The position numbers and the translations under genes were made by a program. This document shows, one piece after another, positions 45,866 through 54,831 of a stretch of DNA of 64,000 nucleotides. A model generated the notes under the pieces. It was given only the letters and a program-made list of their open reading frames with translations. It was not told the origin of the DNA and did no database searches. Positions within the stretch are counted from its first letter, which is position 1; every line of letters begins with the position of its first letter. Origin of the DNA: Claveliimonas bilis (GTDB lineage Bacteria; Bacillota; Clostridia; Lachnospirales; Lachnospiraceae); NCBI RefSeq assembly GCF_020892095.1, contig NZ_AP024845.1, forward strand, positions 1,860,001 to 1,924,000, read 5' to 3'.

Positions 45866-46132
45866 ATGATTCCGACCAATAAAAAACAGCTAAGAGATCT
45901 GGTATCACAGACAACCATAGAAACTTACGAAGAGCTGACCCCACAGCTGGTTCAGCTGATCCAGGAGACTAACAGAAAAGAAGATCTGACAGAAGCGCAG
46001 AAACAGGACGAGATTTCTCTTCATATGATGGGGTATATCAAATCATGTACTAATGAGATTATTATAGAAGTCCTGGCGGAAATTCTTGGGCTGGAAGACG
46101 AGAAACAACCGGTACACATAGGAGGGAGATAA
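45866..46132 (+). CDS. Small conserved-looking protein, unknown function
   Basis: 88 residues, hydrophilic and predicted largely helical, with no membrane segment, cysteine cluster or recognised domain beyond TNEIIIEVLAEILG near the C-terminus. AAGGAG precedes the ATG. It lies 12 bp after smpB and 1 bp before the zinc-ribbon gene, so it is probably co-transcribed with both. Confidence 0.65.
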   Translation: MIPTNKKQLRDLVSQTTIETYEELTPQLVQLIQETNRKEDLTEAQKQDEISLHMMGYIKSCTNEIIIEVLAEILGLEDEKQPVHIGGR

Positions 46133-46133
46133 A

Positions 46134-46721
46134 ATGGCTTACTGTGTAAAATGCGGAGCGAAAGTACAGGATGGAGCAAAGTTCTGCCCGGAATGCGGAG
46201 CAAGTATTCCGGAGGGGCAGGCGGAAAATAAAGATAGAGAGCAGTATACTTATACAAACCAGGATACCTGGAATTACAGTTACCAGGGCGGAGGATATCA
46301 AAAGGAACAGCAAAACGGATATCAGCACAGCGGCCCGGGCGGAAATCAGCAGCATTATCAATATAAGGAAGAAAAATTTGAAAAAGAAGATGTACAGAGA
46401 AATAAAGTGATGGGAGTGCTGTCTTATATCGGGATTCTGGTTCTTGTGCCCCTTCTGGCCGGAAATAAATCTTCGCCATATCTCCGTCATCATCTGAATC
46501 AGGGGATTGTGCTTTGGATCACCTCTCTGATCCTGAATCTGATCACCAATGGTTCCTTGCTGGGTTATCAGATATTTTATCATTATTCATGGGGACTTTC
46601 TCTTGTGGGCGGCGTGCTTTCTCTGGCCCTTTTTATCCTTGCGATTGCAGGGATCGTGAGTGCATGTAAAGGAACGAAAAATCCTTTGCCGGTGGTGGGA
46701 AGCATCCGCATATTCCAGTAA
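46134..46721 (+). CDS. Zinc-ribbon membrane protein (DUF4870-like)
   Basis: 195 residues. The N-terminus is a zinc ribbon, YCVKCGAKVQDGAKFCPECG (two CxxC pairs). A Gln/Tyr-rich low-complexity segment follows (about 35-85), then four hydrophobic segments starting NKVMGVLSYIGILVLVPLLA, which resemble DUF4870. GGAGGGAG precedes the ATG. Function unknown; possibly a membrane stress or envelope protein. Confidence 0.8.
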   Translation: MAYCVKCGAKVQDGAKFCPECGASIPEGQAENKDREQYTYTNQDTWNYSYQGGGYQKEQQNGYQHSGPGGNQQHYQYKEEKFEKEDVQRNKVMGVLSYIGILVLVPLLAGNKSSPYLRHHLNQGIVLWITSLILNLITNGSLLGYQIFYHYSWGLSLVGGVLSLALFILAIAGIVSACKGTKNPLPVVGSIRIFQ

Positions 46722-46766
46722 ACATAATTTGTTATCAGTTTTAAGATATAAAAGGGAGAGAAAAAA

Positions 46767-47966
46767 GTGACAGCAGAAAGGGTAAAGCATATCGAACCTT
46801 CCAAAACAGTGGAGCTGACAGCACGCATTGCAGAGCTGAAACGGCAAGGGGAAAAAGTGATCGGCCTGAATGTGGGGGAGCCGGATTTTGTCACTCCGCC
46901 CCATATCTGTGCAGCGGCAAATCAGGCGCTGAAAGAGGGGTTCACGAAATACACGCCGGTAATGGGTATCCTGCCTCTTAGGGAGGCAATCTGCCGGAAA
47001 CTGGAAAGGGAAAATCATGTCTGTTATACTCCGGATCAGATTACCATTGGAGCAGGGGCAAAGCAATGCATTTATGCTGCTCTGATGGCGGTCTGTAATC
47101 CCGGCGAGGAGATCATCATTCCATACCCGTGCTGGGTCAGCTATACTGAAATGGTAAAGATGGCCGGAGGAACTCCGGTTCTTGTGCCCTGCAGAGAAGA
47201 TTTCAGCCTTGATGCGGAAGCGATCAGAAACGCTGTTACAGATAAGACAAGAGGAATCCTGATCAACACTCCCAATAATCCTACAGGAGCAGTCTATTCC
47301 GGAGAGGCGCTGAAGGAACTGGGACAGCTTGCGGTGCAAAAAGATTTCTATATCCTGGCGGATGAAGTGTATGAGGCCATGGTATATGACGGAGCAGAGC
47401 ATGTGAGTATCGCTTCCCTGTCGGAATCAGAAGAGTGGAAAGACCATATTATTTTGATCAACAGTTTTTCCAAGACCTACGCAATGACAGGATGGCGTCT
47501 CGGGTATCTGGCGGCCTCTCTGGAAGTGATCGGGGCGGTCAATAAGCTTCAGAGCCAGATGGTGTCCTCCATCCATTCCCTTTCACAGAAAGCGGGAATT
47601 GCGGCATTGAACGGAAGCCAGGATTCAGTGGCTGATATGGTGGCGGAATATGAAAAAAGGCGCAGATATGTGTATAGCCGCCTTGAGAGCATGGAAGGAG
47701 TAAACTGTCGTCTGGGAGAGGGGGCTTTTTACCTTTTGCCTGATATACGCGCCTATTATGGAGCTTCCTATGGAGAATGGGAAATAAAGGATGATATTGT
47801 CATGGCGGAATACCTTCTGCAGGAGGCGCATATTGCTGTTGTTCCGGGGAGTGCGTTCTATGCGCCGGGACACCTGAGGATCACCTATGCGGCCTCGCAA
47901 GCAGAACTGAAACAGGCGATGGATCAGATGGAGGAAGCGTTGGAAAAACTGCACAGAAAAAGCTGA
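46767..47966 (+). CDS. Class I PLP-dependent aminotransferase (aspartate type)
   Basis: A 399-residue fold-type I aminotransferase. GLNVGEPDF begins the substrate region, NTPNNPTGAVY and ILADEVYEAMVY bind the cofactor, SFSKTYAMTGWRLGY carries the Schiff-base Lys, and HLRITYA holds the substrate Arg. The pattern fits the aspartate aminotransferase I-gamma/PatA group; the amino donor is not certain. It starts at a GTG with AAAGGGAG 8 bases before. Confidence 0.92.
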   Translation: MTAERVKHIEPSKTVELTARIAELKRQGEKVIGLNVGEPDFVTPPHICAAANQALKEGFTKYTPVMGILPLREAICRKLERENHVCYTPDQITIGAGAKQCIYAALMAVCNPGEEIIIPYPCWVSYTEMVKMAGGTPVLVPCREDFSLDAEAIRNAVTDKTRGILINTPNNPTGAVYSGEALKELGQLAVQKDFYILADEVYEAMVYDGAEHVSIASLSESEEWKDHIILINSFSKTYAMTGWRLGYLAASLEVIGAVNKLQSQMVSSIHSLSQKAGIAALNGSQDSVADMVAEYEKRRRYVYSRLESMEGVNCRLGEGAFYLLPDIRAYYGASYGEWEIKDDIVMAEYLLQEAHIAVVPGSAFYAPGHLRITYAASQAELKQAMDQMEEALEKLHRKS

Positions 47967-47985
47967 AATACAGAGCAGTCCTTCC

Positions 47986-48014
47986 TTGACATTATGCAGC
48001 CGGTTTACTATAAT
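47986..48014 (+). promoter_or_regulatory. Promoter of ssrA
   Basis: TTGACA (47986-47991), 17-bp spacer, TATAAT (48009-48014): both hexamers are perfect consensus. Confidence 0.93.
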
Positions 48015-48062
48015 AAATAAGCGCCAACAGAAGACGTCTGCGGACCAGAAAGGCAGCAATCA

Positions 48063-48411
48063 GGGCTTGTACTGGTTTCGACGGGGGTTTGGAAGTTGGG
48101 GAAGCCATCCGTAGCGGGACACTACGTTAAAAGTTCCAATTAAATATAAACGCAGACAATAGAGAATTAGCGTACGCTGCCTAATTTCGGCGGCAGTCGG
48201 CCTTAGGTCATCCGCTGCTTAAGATCCCGGCTTCAATAAGGCGGAGCACTTCGTTTCCAAAGCTTTGAGGAAATGGAAGAATTTATGAAGCTACTGAAAC
48301 CGGAAGCTTGTCATTAAGCGTCCGGCAGAGGGAATGAAAAAGTAATGACTGTGATGGGAGATGCCCTGATGGAAAGGCTTTCGGACGCGGGTTCGATTCC
48401 CGCCAGGTCCA
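48063..48411 (+). ncRNA. ssrA: Transfer-messenger RNA
   Basis: The tRNA-like ends are recognisable: 5' GGGCTTG pairs with 3' CAGGTCC (two G-U pairs), followed by discriminator A; CCA is not encoded. ACTGGTTTCGACGGGGG follows the 5' end, and GCGGGTTCGATTCCCGCC is the T arm. The resume codon is GCA at 48152 and the tag frame encodes ADNRELAYAA with a TAA at 48182. Length is about 349 nt. It works with SmpB and RNase R encoded upstream to free stalled ribosomes and mark the product for proteolysis. Confidence 0.97.
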
Positions 48412-48467
48412 TCCTAAAGGGGGTGTCGGTTAATATCGGATTTTACCCCCTGGCATGCAAGGAAGGG

Positions 48468-48536
48468 ACAATCCCAGAGGATTCGTTTTTTAAGAACCGG
48501 ATCTTCTGTCGGATTGTCTCTTCTTTTTTTCTCGTA
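48468..48536. terminator. Hairpin between ssrA and the LysR gene
   Basis: GGGACAATCC pairs with GGATTGTCTC, and a T-rich tract follows. An earlier stem GGGGGT...ACCCCC lies at 48419-48452. One or both end ssrA transcription and may also serve the convergent LysR gene. Confidence 0.65.
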
Positions 48537-48537
48537 T

Positions 48538-49515
48538 TTAGGGTACAAAAATCTCCCGATTTGAACAATCTGTTTCCTGACAGCCTCTTATACTTTTGAT
48601 AATTGATTTTTGGGAGAAATCAGGAGAAGAGAGCACCTGTCTGCAAATATCATAAAATTGAAGGCAAAGTGGCGTGAAAAAACTATTTTTCATCCAGGCA
48701 AGGTTAATACGCGATTTTGATAAGAAATTTTTAATATATATCTGGCTGAGAAGACCATCGTCCAGCTCGTCTTGTACAACAAAACGGTAAATAAAGGAAA
48801 TCCCTGTATTTTCCATGACCAGTTTCTTAACAGCGTTGATCGTGCCTATTTCTACATAAGAACGGAAATTGGTGATATCCTGATTATACTCGTGAAGGAT
48901 TTTTATCAGATTGCGTTTGGAATTGGTTGCGCTTTCACGAAAAATCAGTCTGGAACTGTTCAGTTCTTCAAAATTTACGGTCTTTTCTGCCAAAGGATGC
49001 TTTGGCGAACAGACACAGATTGTTTCACATTCAAATAACTCCCGGCTTTCATATTCTGTGTGCGGGCAGTAGATATCAGATACGCAGAAATGTATGTTTC
49101 CGTTTTTTAACTGTTCTAAAAGGGTATCCGCTTCATCCAGATACATATAAACTTTTTTATCAGGGTATTTTCGGAGATATTCAGCAAGGATTAGTGGAAC
49201 CAGAGATTCTCCGATTGTAACGATAGAACCGATTTTAATTTCTTCCGGTTCTTTTTCAGGAGTTTTCAGATACTCTGTGATTTGAACGGAGTCTGCCTTT
49301 ACAGTCTGTGCGAAGCGGTGGAGAAGCTTGCCGTGCTCAGTCAGATGCAGTCTGCGTTTTTCATCATAATAGAACAGTTTTGTGGAGTATTGGTTTTCCA
49401 GATGTTTAATATGTTGAGTAACGGCCGGCTGCGTTATATTCAGGAGACTGGCTGTCTGGGTATAACTTCTGGTTTCGCAAAGGCTAAGAAAAGTATCTAT
49501 TCTGACGTCTAACAT
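48538..49515 (-). CDS. LysR family regulator of the aroM-opt-pepV operon
   Basis: 325 residues. The helix-turn-helix lies in FLSLCETRSYTQTASLLNITQPAVTQHIKHLE, and the effector domain starts at IKIGSIVTIGESLVPLILAEYL. GGGAGGG precedes the ATG. It is divergent from the aroM operon with 152 bp between starts, and a dyad lies in that gap, so it likely controls that operon and itself. Its C-terminal tail is longer than usual by about 25 residues. Confidence 0.92.
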   Translation of the reverse strand: MLDVRIDTFLSLCETRSYTQTASLLNITQPAVTQHIKHLENQYSTKLFYYDEKRRLHLTEHGKLLHRFAQTVKADSVQITEYLKTPEKEPEEIKIGSIVTIGESLVPLILAEYLRKYPDKKVYMYLDEADTLLEQLKNGNIHFCVSDIYCPHTEYESRELFECETICVCSPKHPLAEKTVNFEELNSSRLIFRESATNSKRNLIKILHEYNQDITNFRSYVEIGTINAVKKLVMENTGISFIYRFVVQDELDDGLLSQIYIKNFLSKSRINLAWMKNSFFTPLCLQFYDICRQVLSSPDFSQKSIIKSIRGCQETDCSNREIFVP

Positions 49516-49554
49516 AAAATCCCTCCCTGTGTAAATATTCAGATAAATTTAGGT

Positions 49555-49569
49555 ATAACGACAAGTTAT
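49555..49569. promoter_or_regulatory. LysR-type dyad upstream of aroM
   Basis: ATAAC-GACAA-GTTAT, a perfect 5-5-5 palindrome of T-N11-A form, between the LysR gene and aroM. Confidence 0.6.
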
Positions 49570-49667
49570 CGGCCTATAAGATAATATAATTTCATTTTAC
49601 TAGTTATTAGTGATAGAATCAAGGTAAAGATATTCCGGATATCAAAAAAGAGGGAGGAGGATTGCAA

Positions 49668-50354
49668 ATGAAAATTGGAGCAGTAACTATAGGACAGTCT
49701 CCTCGTGTCGATGTAACGCCAGATATTTTGCCTATTTTGGGTGATAAGATTGAGTTGCTTCAGGCGGGAGCGTTGGATGGATTGAGCCGGGAAGAGATAG
49801 AAGACATGGCGCCGGGTCCGGAGGACTACGTGCTGGTTTCCAGGCTGAATGATGGAAGTTTTGCAAAATTTGGGGAAAGTTTTATCCTGGAAAGAATGCA
49901 GAATTGTATATCTAAGCTGGAAGAACAGGGCGTTTCACTGATCATGATTTTCTGCGCAGGATCTTTCCCGGATGTTTTTCAATCGCGCGTGCCATTGGTA
50001 TATCCGGCAAAAATTTTAAACGGGCTGGCAAAAGCTCTGAGTAAGGAGTCAAATATTATTGTGATCACTCCGGACGAACAGCAGATCCAGCAGGCCTACG
50101 AGCAGTGGGGGCCAATTATGAAAAAGGTAACGCCAATACCGGCAAATCCGTATGGAGACATCAATGAGGTGTACAAAGCGGCAGAATTGGCAAAGGATGC
50201 CACAGCGGATCTTATCGTGATGGATTGTATCGGTTTTACCAGAGAAGCGAGAAGAATTGTAGCAACAATCACCGGGAAACCTGTTCTGCTCTGCAGAACC
50301 ACTATGGCACGTGTTGTAAGAGAAATGTTGGACGGTGAATTAACCGCAGATTAA
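49668..50354 (+). CDS. AroM family protein
   Basis: A 228-residue protein of the AroM family, structurally related to Asp/Glu racemase-like proteins. IGAVTIGQSPRVDVTPD is the family opening, FCAGSFPD and MDCIGFTREAR carry Cys residues placed like racemase catalytic cysteines. The ATG at 49668 lies 7 bases after AGGGAGGAGG. E. coli AroM has no settled function. First gene of an operon with a metallopeptidase-like enzyme, a peptide transporter and a dipeptidase, so a role in handling an unusual peptide or amino acid is possible. Confidence 0.85.
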   Translation: MKIGAVTIGQSPRVDVTPDILPILGDKIELLQAGALDGLSREEIEDMAPGPEDYVLVSRLNDGSFAKFGESFILERMQNCISKLEEQGVSLIMIFCAGSFPDVFQSRVPLVYPAKILNGLAKALSKESNIIVITPDEQQIQQAYEQWGPIMKKVTPIPANPYGDINEVYKAAELAKDATADLIVMDCIGFTREARRIVATITGKPVLLCRTTMARVVREMLDGELTAD

Positions 50355-50372
50355 ACTAAAGGAGGAAGGAAA

Positions 50373-51437
50373 ATGGAATACCCAATTGGAATTGAGATGT
50401 CACCAGATTATTTGTCTTATGAGGTAAGTAAAGCTGCCTATAAGCTTGTCAAAGAGGTTATGCTTGTCGAGCCGGGGGAAAATGTAGTTGTTACAGGAGA
50501 TACGTCTACAGATAAAAGAGTACTTGACGCGATTATGAACGCGGCATATATCGTAGGAGCGAACCCCGTGCTGGTCTATGTTCCTACGAATGAGAAGGCG
50601 TATGCGGAACCGATAGCACCTCTTGGTAATGCGGTTGCGGTTGCAGATGTATGGATCGAGCTGTCTTATTCGTCTATCATGCTCTGTGAGTCATGGAGAA
50701 AAGCAATCGATTTTGGATGTCGTTATATCAATCTGACAGGAATGGATGTGACGATGATTGTAAAATGTATCGGCAGAGTAGATGTCGCAAGCGTTGTAGA
50801 ATTGGGAGAGACATTGAAAGCTAAGATGGAAGCTGCAAATGAGATTATTATTAAAGACGGAAATGGAACCTATCTGACAGCTAAAAATGAGGGACGGCCT
50901 GTAAGACATTCCGGACAGCTTGCTACCTTTAAAGGTTACCCATTTATGATGTGCGGACAGATCAGCTGGTGTCCTATTGAAGAGACCATTAATGGAAAAC
51001 TCGTGTTTGATGCGGCTATTTTCCCGCCGACGGATATGGGAATCCTTTCGGGCAATGTAGAGCTGACTCTGGAAGAGGGCAGAGTTACAAAGATTGAAGG
51101 AGGAAAGGATGCAGAAAGATTTAAAGCATGGCTGGAATCCTTCGACGATCCGAATATGTTCCGCCTTGCTCACTATTCACTTGGATTTAACCCGGGTGTT
51201 ACAGAGGCAACAGGGCGGATTGTAGAAGACGAAAGAATTTTTGGCTGCATGGAGTTTGGAATCGGAAGTCAGGGAAAGATGATTCGCGGAAGTTATTGGA
51301 CAGCGGCATCCCATACAGATGGAGTTGTTTCCAAACCAACCATTATTTTGGATGGCGTCACTATGGAAGAAGATGGAAAATACGTTGATCCGGAACTCAT
51401 AGAAATCTGTAAAAAAATGGGTGCAGCAGGATACTAA
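50373..51437 (+). CDS. M29-like aminopeptidase family protein
   Basis: 354 residues resembling leucyl aminopeptidase T / M29 metallopeptidases. Likely metal-site segments are CMEFGIGSQGK and AASHTDGVVSKPTIILDG (Glu, His and Asp). The N-terminal part has NVVVTGDTSTDKRVLDAI. Some relatives in this superfamily are dioxygenases (NicX) rather than peptidases, so the reaction is uncertain. GGAGGAAGG precedes the ATG. It follows aroM by 18 bp. Confidence 0.75.
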   Translation: MEYPIGIEMSPDYLSYEVSKAAYKLVKEVMLVEPGENVVVTGDTSTDKRVLDAIMNAAYIVGANPVLVYVPTNEKAYAEPIAPLGNAVAVADVWIELSYSSIMLCESWRKAIDFGCRYINLTGMDVTMIVKCIGRVDVASVVELGETLKAKMEAANEIIIKDGNGTYLTAKNEGRPVRHSGQLATFKGYPFMMCGQISWCPIEETINGKLVFDAAIFPPTDMGILSGNVELTLEEGRVTKIEGGKDAERFKAWLESFDDPNMFRLAHYSLGFNPGVTEATGRIVEDERIFGCMEFGIGSQGKMIRGSYWTAASHTDGVVSKPTIILDGVTMEEDGKYVDPELIEICKKMGAAGY

Positions 51438-51455
51438 AGAAACATAAGAGGATAG

Positions 51456-51490
51456 GCGCCTGAACGTTTCTGCGACTCAGGCGCTTTTTT
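51456..51490 (+). terminator. Intrinsic terminator inside the aroM operon
   Basis: GCGCCTGA / TCAGGCGC with a 13-base loop and six T residues, between the M29-like gene and the OPT gene. It would lower expression of the transporter and dipeptidase relative to the first two genes. Confidence 0.88.
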
Positions 51491-51531
51491 GATACCGTCA
51501 TGTAAAGGAACAGGAGAGGAGGAAAAAAAGA

Positions 51532-53124
51532 ATGCAAGATAATCAGAAATCTAAAGCAGCGGATACATTTGAGAAAATACGATGTTCAGAGCCGATGACG
51601 ATTATTTTTGGATCGGTTCTCGCGGTATTGTCAGGCATAATATGTATGCAGATCATGGGAAAGGTCGGAGTTTCGGCTAATACATCTATATTAGGCGCGA
51701 TTTTTGCGATGCTTGTCGCAAGGATTCCGATGACAGTATTTGGGAAATTTAAAAGTGTGGAAAGACAGAATTATATCCAGACGATTGTGTCTGGCGCAGG
51801 TTTTTCCGCAGCAAACTGTGCCTTTGTGGCAGTAGCTATCCTGTTTGTGATGGGTGAATTTGACGCTATTTTGCCAATGGCGCTGGGATGTATTTTCGGA
51901 ACATTGATTTCCGTTTATACGGTAGGGGCGTTGTTTGATTCTCCTTTGTTTCCTGCCAAAGAAGCCTGGGCGCCGGGAGTGGCTACTGCGGAGGTCCTGG
52001 AGGCTGGAGATGAGGGCGGGGATAAAGCTAAACGTGTTATCCAGGGTATTGTTGTAGGAATCCTGGGAAGTATCGTAAAATTACCGGTAGGCGCCGTAGG
52101 TATCGTATTCATTGCAAACATTGTATCTATGCTGGCGTTGGGGATAGGTCTGCTGATCCGGGGATACTGTGCCCCGCTGACAGGGTTTGATCTTGGGGCG
52201 ACGAGTATCCCTCAGGGCTTTATGGTTGGAGCAGGTATTATCGCATTGATCCAGTCGGTTGTATCAATCTATCAGGGCTCTGCAAAAAGAGCAAAGAAAT
52301 CAGAGGGAGATGATGTGGAAGAGGGACTGACTGTTTCTGCGGGAAAGACTAAGTGGACGCTGATCATTGCGTTGCTCACCCATTTGGCTGGCGGCGTATT
52401 TGTAGGAGTGATCTGTGGAATATTTACTGGGATGTCTGCTGGTGAAATGGCCTTATGGGTACTCTGGACTGCGTTTGCCTCTGTTGCTTCGATGATTATT
52501 ATAGGGAAAGCTGCAATGTATTCCGGGTGGTTTCCAGGATTTGCGGTCACTACGATTTTCATGACCATCGGTGTCGTTATGGGCTTCCATCCTCTTGCTG
52601 TTGCGGTTTTGACTGGTTATATCAGCTCTGTAGGTCCATGTTTTGCGGATATGGGATATGATTTAAAAACAGGCTGGCTGATCCGTGGAAAAGCAAAAAA
52701 TCCGGAATATGAATTGTATGGAAGAAAACAACAGGTTTGGATAGAAATGCTGGGAGCTTTGATCGGAATTATTGTTGTCATCTTTTTTGCGGACATGACA
52801 TTAAAAGACGGATTGATTCCGGCTACAAGTACAGTATTTGCGACTACCGTAGAGATGGGGAGCGATATGGCGCTTATGAAGGAGCTGGCCATCTGGGCGA
52901 TTCCGGGAGCGATCATTCAGATAATCGGAAGAAAGTATATGTTTGGCGTCCTTTTGGCGACCGGGCTTTTGATCAATAATCCAATTTATGGAATAGGTGT
53001 TGTTGTAGCTGTTATTATCCGAAAGATTATCGGGGATGAATTTATGAACTGCCGTGATGCTGGTTTGATTGCAGGGGATGGATTATACAGCTTTTTCTCG
53101 AGTCTTATCAAAATGTTTATCTAA
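51532..53124 (+). CDS. OPT family oligopeptide transporter
   Basis: A 530-residue membrane protein with about 14-16 helices. EPMTIIFGSVLAVLSGIICM, ANTSILGAIFAMLVAR, GAGFSAANCAFVAV and PMALGCIFGTLIS are landmarks of the prokaryotic OPT group, proton-coupled importers of small peptides or metal chelates. GAGAGGAGG precedes the ATG. Located between a putative aminopeptidase and a dipeptidase, which supports peptide import. Confidence 0.9.
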   Translation: MQDNQKSKAADTFEKIRCSEPMTIIFGSVLAVLSGIICMQIMGKVGVSANTSILGAIFAMLVARIPMTVFGKFKSVERQNYIQTIVSGAGFSAANCAFVAVAILFVMGEFDAILPMALGCIFGTLISVYTVGALFDSPLFPAKEAWAPGVATAEVLEAGDEGGDKAKRVIQGIVVGILGSIVKLPVGAVGIVFIANIVSMLALGIGLLIRGYCAPLTGFDLGATSIPQGFMVGAGIIALIQSVVSIYQGSAKRAKKSEGDDVEEGLTVSAGKTKWTLIIALLTHLAGGVFVGVICGIFTGMSAGEMALWVLWTAFASVASMIIIGKAAMYSGWFPGFAVTTIFMTIGVVMGFHPLAVAVLTGYISSVGPCFADMGYDLKTGWLIRGKAKNPEYELYGRKQQVWIEMLGALIGIIVVIFFADMTLKDGLIPATSTVFATTVEMGSDMALMKELAIWAIPGAIIQIIGRKYMFGVLLATGLLINNPIYGIGVVVAVIIRKIIGDEFMNCRDAGLIAGDGLYSFFSSLIKMFI

Positions 53125-53154
53125 ATGCATAGAATCAGAAAGGAAGACAGTAAA

Positions 53155-54558
53155 ATGGAACAGAAAATCGATGAACTTGTGAAATCATACCGTAATGATA
53201 TGATCCAGTCTCTAGAAGAACTGGTTAAGATTCCCAGCGTGATCAATCTGGAAAGCGCCGGAGAAGGCGCCCCGTTTGGTCAGGAAATCCGAAGCGCCCT
53301 GGATGCGCTTATGGAGCTGGCCAAGACGCTTGGATTCGAAGTGCGGGATTATGACGGCTACGCGGCTGCAGTGGATTTTGGAGCAGAAGGCAGGGAGATA
53401 GGGATCTTGTCCCACATTGATGTGGTTCCGCCGGGGAACGGCTGGTCAAAGCAGCCCTTTGTCCCGGAAATTGAGAACGGGAAAATGTACGGAAGGGGCA
53501 CGATTGATGACAAAGGACCGTTGGTTGCCGCGCTTTATGCAATGAAAGCTGTGAGGGAAAGCGGCCTGCCCATTAAGAACCATGTACGGCACATCATCGG
53601 CTGTGATGAAGAGACAGGCCACCGTTGTATCAAGTATTATCTGACCAAGGAAAAAGGCCCGGATCTTGGATTTTCTCCAGATGGTATGTTTTCTGTCATC
53701 CATGCGGAGAAAGGGATCCTGCGGTTCCAGATCCAGAAGGAACGAGAGCTTCCAAACACAAAGGAACTTTGCGTGATCCGGATCAAAGGGGGAACAGTTG
53801 TAAATGCAGTACCTAACATTGCGGAGGTGTGGATTGGCGGCCCAAAGGAGCAGCTGGAAGAGATTCTTAGGGAGTTCCAGGAAAAGATTTCCAAGGGAAC
53901 TGCACAGATAAGAGAGGGAAATCTTTATCTTGCGTTTACCGGAGTCAGCGCCCACGCTATGCAGCCTTGGCTGGGAGAAAATGCGATCCTGTCCATGATC
54001 CGGTTCCTAAAGGATCTGCCGTTTGCGGATTACAAGACCAGGGAATATTTCAAAGCTCTGGCTGCTCTGTTTGAAGACGGCTGGGAAGGAAGAGGCCTGG
54101 GAATTGCCTGTGAGGATCAGCTTTCAGGAAAACTCAGTATGAATCTGGGGATCCTGAATGTGGAGAAAGAACACAGTGAACTGAAGGTAGATATCCGTTG
54201 TCCTGTCCATGTTGATCTGGACACAGTCTGGAAGACAATCCGTCTGACCTGTGAGAAACATGGATTCCAACCGGAATACTGGCAGAAACGGCCGCCGCTC
54301 TATGTACCTAAAGATGCACAGCTTGTGCAGATTCTGCTGGATGTGTACGAAGATGTGACTGGGACAAGAGAAGAGGCCATCACTATCGGGGGCGGAACCT
54401 ACTGCCGTGATGTAGAGAACTTTGTTTCTTTTGGTCCGGTATTTCCGGGTGAACCGGAGCTGGCTCACGAGGCAGATGAATTTGTTGATCTGGATGAGCT
54501 GGTACAGTGTGCAAGACTATATGCGCAGGCACTGTATCGGCTGCTGCAGATGGAGTAA
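53155..54558 (+). CDS. PepV-type M20 dipeptidase
   Basis: A 467-residue cytoplasmic zinc dipeptidase. Metal and catalytic residues: His/Asp in LSHIDVVPPGNGW, Asp in RGTIDDKGPLVAA, Glu pair in GCDEETGHR, Asp in FSPDGMF, and the final His in EPELAHEADEF. The long lid domain is present, as in PepV/Sapep. Start at the ATG at 53155 after AAAGGAAG; an ATG at 53125 abuts the transporter stop without a site. It likely hydrolyses dipeptides delivered by the OPT transporter. Confidence 0.94.
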   Translation: MEQKIDELVKSYRNDMIQSLEELVKIPSVINLESAGEGAPFGQEIRSALDALMELAKTLGFEVRDYDGYAAAVDFGAEGREIGILSHIDVVPPGNGWSKQPFVPEIENGKMYGRGTIDDKGPLVAALYAMKAVRESGLPIKNHVRHIIGCDEETGHRCIKYYLTKEKGPDLGFSPDGMFSVIHAEKGILRFQIQKERELPNTKELCVIRIKGGTVVNAVPNIAEVWIGGPKEQLEEILREFQEKISKGTAQIREGNLYLAFTGVSAHAMQPWLGENAILSMIRFLKDLPFADYKTREYFKALAALFEDGWEGRGLGIACEDQLSGKLSMNLGILNVEKEHSELKVDIRCPVHVDLDTVWKTIRLTCEKHGFQPEYWQKRPPLYVPKDAQLVQILLDVYEDVTGTREEAITIGGGTYCRDVENFVSFGPVFPGEPELAHEADEFVDLDELVQCARLYAQALYRLLQME

Positions 54559-54574
54559 GATTGCATAATTTTAA

Positions 54575-54640
54575 GAGAGGGGATGTCGGTACCGACATCC
54601 TCTCAGACTGTAGACAAAGTTGGTGCGGGAGCTTAGTTCC
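54575..54640. other. Palindrome and second stem after pepV
   Basis: GATGTCGGTACCGACATC (54582-54599) is a perfect palindrome extended by GAGAGG / CCTCTC. A second stem pairs GGTGC with GCACC around 54620-54645. T-runs are poor. They may form a weak terminator pair. The rest of 54559-54831 shows no gene. Confidence 0.45.
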
Positions 54641-54831
54641 GGCACCACTTCTTTGCCCAAATACAAATTCCCATATTTTTGTGTGAAAGATCAAAAAGAA
54701 TCCTGATTTTCTGTCCTGCCTTTCTGGATGATCACTCATCCATTCATGGAATATGCCTCAAGTGGCAATTTCGATATTTTCGCATAAGTTAATATTGAAA
54801 TTCTGCAAAAATTGACAGGAGGCAGCGAAAT

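Noticed and set aside
48345-48599. An open frame of 84 codons on the plus strand
   Set aside because: It begins inside the tmRNA gene and runs through terminator hairpins; no ribosome binding site or family resemblance.
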